Shown here in pieces: positions 1 to 6,710 of a stretch of DNA of 9,455 nt (position 1 is the first letter of the stretch; every line of letters starts with the position of its first letter). The DNA comes from Oscillospiraceae bacterium (GTDB lineage Bacteria; Bacillota; Clostridia; Oscillospirales; Oscillospiraceae): assembly GCA_017620315.1 (NCBI GenBank), contig JAFZQQ010000026.1:1-9455 (forward strand). The letters are read 5' to 3'. The notes below the pieces were generated by a model. The model was not told the origin of the DNA, did not search any database, and was given only the letters and a program-made list of their open reading frames with translations. Position numbers and translations under genes: made by a program.

Positions 1-1
1 A

Positions 2-2440
2 AATTTGAAGTATTTCAACCGCAAACCGGTGATCCCGAAGACGGAGCTTGTCGCGCACCGTGAGGGATTGATCGTCGGCTCTGCCTGCGAGGCCGGGGAG
101 CTTTTTCGGGCTGTCGCCGATTACAAGGACCGCGACGAGCTGAAGCGTATTGCCTCGTTTTATGATTATCTTGAGATACAGCCTTTGTGCAACAATCGCT
201 TTATGGTCAGAAAAGGCCTTGCCAGGAACGACGCGGAGCTGATGGATTTCAACCGCACGATCGTCAGCTTGGGCGAGGAGCTCGGAAAGCCTGTGTGCGC
301 AACGGGCGACGTCCATTTTCTTGAACCCGAGGACGAGGAGTATCGTCACATTATCCTTGCCGCACAGAAGTTTGAGGACGCCAATGCTCCGCTGCCGCTC
401 TATTTCCGCACCACTGACGAGATGCTGCGCGAGTTTGAATATCTCGGCAAGGAAAAGGCTTATGAGGTCGTTGTGACCAACACGCGAAAAATTGCCGATC
501 TTGTTGAAGAAATCGAACTGCTTCCCAAGGGAAGGCTTTTCCCGCCGAGACTTGAAAACTCCGAGCAGGAGCTCAACACAATGGTGTGGGCAAGGGCACA
601 TGAGCTTTACGGTGAAGAACTGCCCAAGCTCATCACCGACAGACTGAATGTCGAGCTTGGAGGTATTCTCGGAAAATACGACGTGGTTTATATGAGCGCT
701 CAGAAGCTTGTCCATCGCTCGCTTGAAAACGGGTATCTTGTTGGCTCGCGCGGAAGCGTCGGATCTTCTCTGGTAGCGTATATGGCGGGAATCACCGAGG
801 TCAACTCGCTTCCGCCGCACTATCGCTGCCCCAAGTGCAAAAACTCGGAGTTCATAGAGGACGGAAGCTACGGCTGCGGCGCGGATATGCCCGACAAAAT
901 ATGCCCAATCTGCGGAGAAACGTATAAAAAGGACGGATTTGATATTCCTTTTGAGACATTTCTCGGCTTTGGCGGCGGCAAGGTGCCCGATATCGACCTT
1001 AACTTCTCGGGAGAATACCAGTCACGTGCGCACAGACATGCCATCGAGATGTTCGGCGAATCCCAGGTCTTTCGTGCCGGTACGATCGGAACGCTTGCGG
1101 ACAAGACGGCTTATGGTTTTGTATTAAAGTATCTTGAAGAAAATGAAATAGACGCGGGAACCGCCGAAAAGGACAGGCTTGCCAAAGGCTGCGTCGGAGT
1201 CCGCCGCACAACGGGACAGCATCCCGGCGGGCTTGTCGTTGTTCCGGACGATATGGAGATGGAGGATTTCTGCCCTGTGCAGCATCCCGCGGACGCCGCT
1301 GACAGCGACATTGTCACTACCCATTTTGAATACCACTGCATGGAGGACAATCTACTCAAGCTGGATATGCTTGGGCATGATGACCCCTCGATGATCCGCA
1401 TGCTTGAAAACCTTACCGGGGTCAACGCAAGAGAGATACCGCTGGACGATAAAAACACCATGAGCCTGTTTACAAGCTCTGAGGTAATGGGCTTCGTCAA
1501 GGACGACGTTATCGGAGAGACCGGCGCTGTTGCGATCCCAGAGTTCAACACAAGGTTTACAAGGCAAATGCTTATCGATACGAAGCCAAAGGATTTCAAC
1601 ACGCTGCTGCGGCTTTCCGGCTTTTCTCATGGCACTGACGTTTGGTTAGGCAATGCAAAAGAGCTTATCACCAGCGGCACCGCAGGCGTTTTGGAAACGG
1701 TCGGCTGCCGTGACGACATCATGCTCTATCTTATAAAGATGGGCGTCGAACCCAAAACAAGCTTCAAGATCATGGAAGCGGTTCGCAAGGGCAAGGTAAA
1801 AGCGGGCGGATTTCAGGACGGCTGGGTGGAGCTTATGCAGGAGCACGGAGTCCCGAAGTGGTATATCGATTCCCTTGCCAAAATCGGATACCTGTTCCCG
1901 AAGGCGCATGCCGTCGCTTACGTTATGATGGCGTTCCGCATTGCCTGGTTCAAGGTTCACTACCCACTTGCATTTTATGCGACGTATTTCACCATTCGCG
2001 CAAAGGCCTTCGACGCGGTGGAATGCTGCTATCCCAACGCCGAGCAGGGAGTGGAGCACACCAAACGCCGCATACGGGAGCTCGAAAAGCTGGACAAGAA
2101 TGACGCGACGGCTGTTGAGAGCGAGCTTCTTCGCACGCTCGAGGTTTGCTATGAGTTCTATCTTAGAGGCTTTCATTTTGACAATATCGACGCTTTCCGC
2201 TCTGAGGCGACGGAGTTTCTGATCACAGATAACGGACTGCTGCCGCCGCTGACCTCGATTGCAGGTCTTGGCGTTACCGCCGCGCAGGACACGGTCGAAA
2301 AGCGGGCCGGAAAGGAATTTGTATCAATCGAAGAATTTGCCTTGACCTGCAATAAGCTGTCCAAAACACATATTAAGCAGCTGCAGAGCCTTGGCGCATT
2401 TGCCGACTTGAGTGAAACCAGCCAGATCAAACTGTTCTGA
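2..2440 (+). CDS. polC: DNA polymerase III PolC-type alpha subunit, C-terminal part (5' truncated by window)
   Basis: This is the replicative polymerase of low-GC Gram-positives, which extends DNA within the replisome. The frame is open from base 2; the TTG at 5 is not a real start, because the N-terminal OB domain, first PHP half and proofreading exonuclease lie upstream. About 812 codons remain, against roughly 1,400 in the family. In order it shows the second half of the PHP domain (CATGDVHFL near 290-322), the polymerase palm (GSRGSVGSS near 742-768), a four-cysteine zinc motif (CPKC at 827-838, CPIC at 902-913), catalytic aspartates in PDIDLNFSGEYQ (989-991 and 995-997) and in LKLDMLGHDD (1364-1366), then fingers (YLFPKAHAVAYVMM) and C-terminal domains. 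The last residues, QIKLF (2423-2437), match the QxxLF-type clamp-binding motif seen at PolC C-termini. The stop shares one base with comEC. No frameshift is visible. Identification is very secure. Confidence 0.97.
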   Translation, partial: NLKYFNRKPVIPKTELVAHREGLIVGSACEAGELFRAVADYKDRDELKRIASFYDYLEIQPLCNNRFMVRKGLARNDAELMDFNRTIVSLGEELGKPVCATGDVHFLEPEDEEYRHIILAAQKFEDANAPLPLYFRTTDEMLREFEYLGKEKAYEVVVTNTRKIADLVEEIELLPKGRLFPPRLENSEQELNTMVWARAHELYGEELPKLITDRLNVELGGILGKYDVVYMSAQKLVHRSLENGYLVGSRGSVGSSLVAYMAGITEVNSLPPHYRCPKCKNSEFIEDGSYGCGADMPDKICPICGETYKKDGFDIPFETFLGFGGGKVPDIDLNFSGEYQSRAHRHAIEMFGESQVFRAGTIGTLADKTAYGFVLKYLEENEIDAGTAEKDRLAKGCVGVRRTTGQHPGGLVVVPDDMEMEDFCPVQHPADAADSDIVTTHFEYHCMEDNLLKLDMLGHDDPSMIRMLENLTGVNAREIPLDDKNTMSLFTSSEVMGFVKDDVIGETGAVAIPEFNTRFTRQMLIDTKPKDFNTLLRLSGFSHGTDVWLGNAKELITSGTAGVLETVGCRDDIMLYLIKMGVEPKTSFKIMEAVRKGKVKAGGFQDGWVELMQEHGVPKWYIDSLAKIGYLFPKAHAVAYVMMAFRIAWFKVHYPLAFYATYFTIRAKAFDAVECCYPNAEQGVEHTKRRIRELEKLDKNDATAVESELLRTLEVCYEFYLRGFHFDNIDAFRSEATEFLITDNGLLPPLTSIAGLGVTAAQDTVEKRAGKEFVSIEEFALTCNKLSKTHIKQLQSLGAFADLSETSQIKLF

Positions 2441-4686
2441 TGAGAATACTTGCTACATTCTGCTTTTCCTTCGCATTCGGCGTTTTTACCGCGGAGTATC
2501 TGCTTCCGAACAGCCTTCTTCCTTACGCAGCCGCAGGCTGCGCGGTTCTTGGCGTCCTGTGGGCGCTTATCCTGCGGGACAACGCCAGAAAACGTGCTTT
2601 GCTGATTGGCTTCGGGCTTGCTCTTGCGCTGATTTGGAGCTTTGCGTATGCTTGGGTGGTCCATGCGCCGTATGAAAAGCTGGCAGGTACGAAGGATACC
2701 TTTCTTATGGAGCTTGCCGACTATCCTTCTTCGACCGATTACGGATACCGCGCTGAGGTAAGACTGCGTAAAAGGGGCCTGTTGGGAAAAGCGGTTCTTT
2801 ACGGTGACAGCGAGCTTGAGGGGCTTGAGCCCGGCACATGGATCAGCGCATACTGCGAGATTCGCTCATCGTCGCTGATTCGCGGCAGTAAAACCTCAAC
2901 GCATACATCCCGTGGTGTTTATGCTTTGCTCTACGCAAGGGGAGACATTCAGACATGCGAGGGCAACGCGGGGTCAGCGCGCTATTTTCCCCAGCGCGTC
3001 TCCTATTCTATTTCAGATGTTATAAAGCAGTGCTTTCCCGATGAGACCGCCCCGCTTATAAACGCTATTCTGCTCGGCGATCGCTATGAGCTCTCGGACG
3101 GGGACAAAACGCTGCTCAGCGAAACGGGCCTTTATCATGTTACCGCTGTTTCCGGCCTTCACTGCGCGTTTTTGCTTTCGATCATCGTTTTGATCGTCGG
3201 AAGGCACAGACGTGGGCTCCTGGTCGCGGTCGCAGTCCCGGTTTTGACGCTTTATGCAATGCTTGTGGGACTGTCTCCGTCTGTAGTGCGCGCCTGCGTC
3301 ATGCTCATTTTGACGATCATTGCGCCTTTGTTCAAAAGCGACAGCGACCCGTTGACCTCACTGTCGTTTGCGCTTTTTCTGATCCTTGCCGCCAATCCCT
3401 TTTCGGTAAAAAGCATTTCTCTGCAGCTTTCGTTTGCGGCTATGCTTGGCCTGATCCTGCTGACCTCCGGGATGTATGACAGGCTGCGAAATAAGAAACG
3501 CGGCAAGGCGGCATGGTTTTTGCTCGGCTCGCTCTGCGCGACGGCCGGCGCGATGGTTTTTACTGCGCCGCTTTCTGCGGCTTATTTCAACACGCTTGTG
3601 CTTGCGGCGCCGATCAGCAATCTCCTGTGTCTCTGGGCCGCGACGCTTACGTTTTCGGCCGGACTTATCGCTGTGCTTGTCGGGCTGTTTTCGCCCGCTG
3701 CCGCAGGTATCATCGCCTGCGTGCCCCATCTCGGTGCGAGCTATTTGCTCTGGACTGCGCGTTTGATTTCAAAGCTTCCATGGCATGCCGTGTCATTCAG
3801 CAACAGCTATCTCAAATTCTGGCTTGTATACGTCTATGCCATATTTGTCGTTTGTGCCGTCGCCAAAAGCGGGAAGGCAAAATATGCCGCCGCGTCGGCG
3901 CTTGCGGTGGTCTCGCTTGCTTTTGTGCTGTGGCTCAACGCTTTTCCTATGCGCTCCGGTTCGCTCCATGTGGTAACGCTTGACGTAGGTCAGGGACAGT
4001 GCGTCGTGCTATACTCACGCGGCAGCGCAGCTATGATCGATTGCGGCAGCAAATCCTACGGGAACGCGGGTACGGTTGCCGCGGATTATCTCAGAAGCAT
4101 AGCTGTTGACCGACTTGAAAGCGTTGTCTTGTCTCACTATCATTCCGACCATAGTAACGGCCTTGGCGTCCTTTTGGCAAGAGTTGACGTTGGCGAGCTC
4201 GTGCTGCCGGATATAGAGGAAGGCGACGAGCTTCGTGCCGAGGTCCTGTCGCTTGCGCAAAAATACGGAGTAAATGTGCGATTTATATATGAAACGGAAA
4301 CCATTCCGCTGGGCAGCGCCGAGATAAAGGTGTTTCCGCCGGCTTCCGAGGTCGATATGAACGAGGAATGCCTTTCTGTGCTTTGTACGGCGGGAACGTT
4401 TGACGCACTGTTTACCGGCGATATGGACGCCAACACGGAATATCTGCTTATTGCGAAGAATGAGCTTCCGGATGTTGAGATGCTCATGGCTGGACACCAC
4501 GGCTCAAGATGGTCGACCGGCGGTGATCTGCTTGCCGAGGTCACACCGGAAATTGCCGTAATAAGCTGCGGCGTCGGAAACAGCTATGGCCATCCGCATC
4601 AAGAGACGCTCTATGCCCTCCGTGACGCGGGAATTGAGATTTTTCGCACAGATCTTCAGGGCAGTATACATATAAAGGTCGATTAG
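2440..4686 (+). CDS. comEC: ComEC/Rec2 family DNA-uptake channel with metallo-beta-lactamase domain
   Basis: ComEC is the inner-membrane channel that passes transforming single-stranded DNA into the cytoplasm. The 748-residue protein has the full family layout: hydrophobic N-terminal segments (about residues 1-70), a soluble DUF4131/OB-like region (about 75-185), the polytopic Competence domain (about 190-500) with YHVTAVSGLH (232-241) and SPSVVRA (279-285), and a C-terminal metallo-beta-lactamase domain (about 508-748). That domain keeps LDVGQGQC (514-521), a complete HxHxDH metal motif (H566, H568, D570, H571), TGDMD (659-663) and GHHGS (685-689). A metal-dependent nuclease acting on the non-transported strand is the proposed role in the family; it is not shown here. 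The ATG at 2440 overlaps the polC stop (TGATG) and has no good Shine-Dalgarno sequence, so translation probably depends on coupling to polC. A complete gene does not prove competence, because many Firmicutes carry comEC with no known transformation. Confidence 0.96.
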   Translation: MRILATFCFSFAFGVFTAEYLLPNSLLPYAAAGCAVLGVLWALILRDNARKRALLIGFGLALALIWSFAYAWVVHAPYEKLAGTKDTFLMELADYPSSTDYGYRAEVRLRKRGLLGKAVLYGDSELEGLEPGTWISAYCEIRSSSLIRGSKTSTHTSRGVYALLYARGDIQTCEGNAGSARYFPQRVSYSISDVIKQCFPDETAPLINAILLGDRYELSDGDKTLLSETGLYHVTAVSGLHCAFLLSIIVLIVGRHRRGLLVAVAVPVLTLYAMLVGLSPSVVRACVMLILTIIAPLFKSDSDPLTSLSFALFLILAANPFSVKSISLQLSFAAMLGLILLTSGMYDRLRNKKRGKAAWFLLGSLCATAGAMVFTAPLSAAYFNTLVLAAPISNLLCLWAATLTFSAGLIAVLVGLFSPAAAGIIACVPHLGASYLLWTARLISKLPWHAVSFSNSYLKFWLVYVYAIFVVCAVAKSGKAKYAAASALAVVSLAFVLWLNAFPMRSGSLHVVTLDVGQGQCVVLYSRGSAAMIDCGSKSYGNAGTVAADYLRSIAVDRLESVVLSHYHSDHSNGLGVLLARVDVGELVLPDIEEGDELRAEVLSLAQKYGVNVRFIYETETIPLGSAEIKVFPPASEVDMNEECLSVLCTAGTFDALFTGDMDANTEYLLIAKNELPDVEMLMAGHHGSRWSTGGDLLAEVTPEIAVISCGVGNSYGHPHQETLYALRDAGIEIFRTDLQGSIHIKVD

Positions 4687-4690
4687 GAGA
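4685..4690 (+). promoter_or_regulatory. Shine-Dalgarno sequence for holA overlapping the comEC stop
   Basis: AGGAGA starts inside the comEC TAG stop codon and lies 5 nt before the holA ATG at 4696. It fixes the holA start and places re-initiating ribosomes directly at it. Confidence 0.8.
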
Positions 4691-4695
4691 AACAA

Positions 4696-5736
4696 ATGGC
4701 AAAGAAAGAACCGAATTACGGCTATCAAAAGCTGAAGGGCGACCTCTCCTCGGGGGATATATCGCAGGCATATATCTTTTACGGCGAGGAGAGCTATCTG
4801 AGAGAATACTATCTCGGAGAGCTCAAAGAGAAGCTTGTTCCCGCAGGCTTTGAGGAGTTCAACTACCACCGCCTTGACGGCAAAAGCGCCTCCTCCGCCG
4901 AGCTCACCGAGGCGGTAGAGGCAATGCCTATGATGGCGGAGCGCACATTGACAGTCGTGACCGACTTTGACCTCTTTAAACTCTCTGAGGGCGAAAGAGC
5001 AATTGTAATAAACCTTCTCAGCGATCTTCCGGAATACTGCTGCCTTGTGTTTGTATACGATGTGTTGGAATACAAAAAGAACAACACCTTCAAAAAGCTC
5101 TGCGCTGCGATAAACGGAAACGTAACCGAGGTCGAGTTCAGGATATCTGATAAAAGCGACCTCATAAACTGGATCCGGCGCCATTTTCGCGCTTTGGGAA
5201 AGGATATCGACTCACATGCGGCGGAGCATCTTATTTTTTCCTGCGGCAGCCTGATGACAGGACTCCTTCCGGAAATAGAAAAAATAGGGGCTTACGCGCG
5301 TGGTAACACAGTAACCGTTAAGGATATCGACGCTGTGGCGGATCCCGTTTTGGATGCAGTTGTCTTCAACATGACGAATGCGATCACTCGCGGAGATTAC
5401 AACGAGGCAAGCGAAATTATGGGCCAGCTCCTGAAAAAACAGGAGGAGCCCTTCATGCTGCTCGCCGCCGTCGGCAAGGAGATCAGACGTCTTTACTCCG
5501 CGCGCATCGCGCTCGACGAAGGACGCGACAAGTTCTGGCTCATGGAGCAATGGGGCATGCGATCCGACTATCCGGCAAAACTGCTGCTCGAAGCCGCGCG
5601 CCGCACGACACGTGAGTGGTGCGAATGCAGCGTAAGGCTCTGCCAAAGAACCGACAGGCGATTTAAAAGCGAAAGAGGCCTTGACGACGAGGGAGAGCTT
5701 AAGCTGCTGCTGATGGAGCTTGCACAGAAGGTATGA
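4696..5736 (+). CDS. holA: DNA polymerase III delta subunit (clamp loader)
   Basis: The delta subunit is the wrench of the clamp loader: it binds and opens the beta sliding clamp so that it can be placed on primed DNA. The 346-residue length is typical of the family. The N-terminal AAA+-like fold carries the family signature YIFYGEESYL (residues 26-35) and, as in other delta subunits, no Walker A motif. By position, PMMAERTLTVV (78-88) corresponds to the clamp-contacting helix of E. coli delta, where Leu73-Phe74 are the key contacts; here the pair appears to be Met79-Met80 (my alignment by eye). Residues from about 215 form the helical collar domain. The gene follows comEC by 9 bp, a common Firmicutes neighbourhood, and overlaps the next gene by 4 bp (ATGA). 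With polC upstream, two DNA polymerase III holoenzyme subunits sit in one apparent transcription unit. Confidence 0.93.
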   Translation: MAKKEPNYGYQKLKGDLSSGDISQAYIFYGEESYLREYYLGELKEKLVPAGFEEFNYHRLDGKSASSAELTEAVEAMPMMAERTLTVVTDFDLFKLSEGERAIVINLLSDLPEYCCLVFVYDVLEYKKNNTFKKLCAAINGNVTEVEFRISDKSDLINWIRRHFRALGKDIDSHAAEHLIFSCGSLMTGLLPEIEKIGAYARGNTVTVKDIDAVADPVLDAVVFNMTNAITRGDYNEASEIMGQLLKKQEEPFMLLAAVGKEIRRLYSARIALDEGRDKFWLMEQWGMRSDYPAKLLLEAARRTTREWCECSVRLCQRTDRRFKSERGLDDEGELKLLLMELAQKV

Positions 5737-6659
5737 GTAAGCCGAGCATAAAAGAAGTCATCGTCGTAGAGGGACGCTATGACAAGAATACTCTGTCACA
5801 GGTCGTAGACGCGACGATACTTGACGTCGGCGGTTTTGCCGTTTTTAACGACAAAAGGATGCTCTCTCTGCTGCGCACGGCTGCGGAGGAGCGTGGAGTG
5901 ATTCTGTTCACAGACCCCGACGGCGCGGGCTTTGTGATAAGGAACAGGCTGAAGGGCGCGCTGCCCGAGGGAAGCGTTAAAAATGCCTTTGCGCCTGATG
6001 TATTCGGTAAGGAAAAACGCAAACGCAAGGGCGGAAAAGAAGGGAAACTCGGCGTCGAGGGCATGAGACCGGAAGTGCTGCTGGAGGCTTTGCGCCGAGC
6101 GGGTGCTACCTTCGAGGGCGAAGCTGCGGTTTCGCCGGGCGAAAGAATATCAAAATCGGATATGCTTGACGCGGGACTAGTCGGAAACGGCAGCAGTGCA
6201 AGGAGGAGATGCCTTGTAAAGGAATTGAACTTGCCGGAACACATCAGTTCCAATTCGCTCCTTGAGGTGTTGAACCTCCTTTGGACACGGCGTGAATTCT
6301 GGCGGAGATGCGCTTGCGGGCTGACGGTCAGCGGTAAGGTAGACCGACCGCTCGGCTCGCGCCATTCGGAGCATCCCGAGACTATCTATCCTGTGAATTA
6401 CGGCTGGGTCGAGGGTATCATAGCGTCTGACGGAGAAGCGCAGGATGTCTATATCCTCGGTGCCGACGAAGCGATAAGCGAGTTCAGTGGAAAGATCATC
6501 GCTGTTTACGAACGTCTTGACGACGCAGAGGACAAGTGGATCGTTTCGCTGGATGGGCGCGAGTACAGCGATGAGGAGATATTGGGAGCTATCTGCTTTC
6601 AGGAGCAATTTTTTAAGGGCAGACTTACTCGCGGATATATGAGCTTGCAAAACGAATGA
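5733..6659 (+). CDS. rnmV: RNase M5 (TOPRIM + DUF4093) with a C-terminal inorganic pyrophosphatase-like domain
   Basis: RNase M5 is a TOPRIM nuclease that matures 5S rRNA precursors bound by ribosomal protein L18. Residues 6-115 form the TOPRIM domain: VVEGRYD with catalytic Glu13, VGGFAVF, and FTDPDGAGF with Asp61 and Asp63, then the basic stretch before LGVEGM that is typical of M5. Residues of about 125-190 match the DUF4093 C-terminal region (KSDMLDAGLVG, then the helix LLEVLNLLWTRREF). RNase M5 normally ends there at about 190 residues. This frame runs on to 308 residues with a pyrophosphatase-like domain (separate entry). The ATG overlaps the holA stop by 4 bp; AGAAGG lies only 1 nt upstream and GGAG 14 nt upstream, so coupling is likely. 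The M5 assignment is strong. Whether the two domains form one polypeptide in the cell is uncertain; a frameshift near 6298 is a real alternative. Confidence 0.85.
   Translation: MSKPSIKEVIVVEGRYDKNTLSQVVDATILDVGGFAVFNDKRMLSLLRTAAEERGVILFTDPDGAGFVIRNRLKGALPEGSVKNAFAPDVFGKEKRKRKGGKEGKLGVEGMRPEVLLEALRRAGATFEGEAAVSPGERISKSDMLDAGLVGNGSSARRRCLVKELNLPEHISSNSLLEVLNLLWTRREFWRRCACGLTVSGKVDRPLGSRHSEHPETIYPVNYGWVEGIIASDGEAQDVYILGADEAISEFSGKIIAVYERLDDAEDKWIVSLDGREYSDEEILGAICFQEQFFKGRLTRGYMSLQNE
6321..6656 (+). other. Inorganic pyrophosphatase-like domain fused in frame to RNase M5
   Basis: Residues of about 197-308 of the rnmV frame resemble the small (roughly 110-residue) pyrophosphatase-like proteins of Clostridia. 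Visible anchors are KVDRPLGSRH (202-211), YPVNYGWVEG (219-228), SDGEAQDVYILG (232-243), LDDAEDKWIVS (262-272) and a terminal FQEQFF helix. Against classical family I enzymes, YPVNYGWVEG lines up with YPANYGFIPG. DGEAQD lines up with the metal-binding DGDPLD loop: Asp233 and Asp238 are kept, but the middle Asp is Glu235. EDK (266-268) may correspond to the later Asp/Lys cluster. No ATG, GTG or TTG lies in frame between Trp190 and the domain; only CTG at 6321 or ACG at 6324 could act locally. Homology is recognised by eye; pyrophosphatase activity is not established. Confidence 0.7.
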
Positions 6660-6673
6660 AAATAGGGTATACT
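6645..6673 (+). promoter_or_regulatory. Predicted sigma-A promoter for glnS
   Basis: TTGCAA (6645-6650) and TATACT (6668-6673) are separated by exactly 17 bp. The -10 matches the consensus at five of six positions and the -35 at four of six. Transcription should start near 6680, about 30 nt before the glnS ATG. The -35 lies within the last codons of rnmV, and no terminator separates the two genes, so some read-through from the upstream run is also likely. Confidence 0.65.
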
Positions 6674-6710
6674 TTCTAATCATTTCAACCAACGGAAGAG
6701 AGGCGACAAC

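Noticed and set aside
5..7. TTG at 5 as the start of the first gene
   Set aside because: The protein begins in the middle of the PolC PHP domain and the frame is open to the window edge, so it is a truncated gene rather than a short one.
3513..3983. Alternative + frame of 156 codons inside comEC
   Set aside because: It is rich in Arg, Cys and Ala, as expected for an out-of-frame reading of the membrane region, and has no family resemblance.
4504..5184. Minus-strand open frame of 226 codons across the comEC-holA junction
   Set aside because: It is antisense to two well-identified genes, crosses their boundary and has no recognisable domain.
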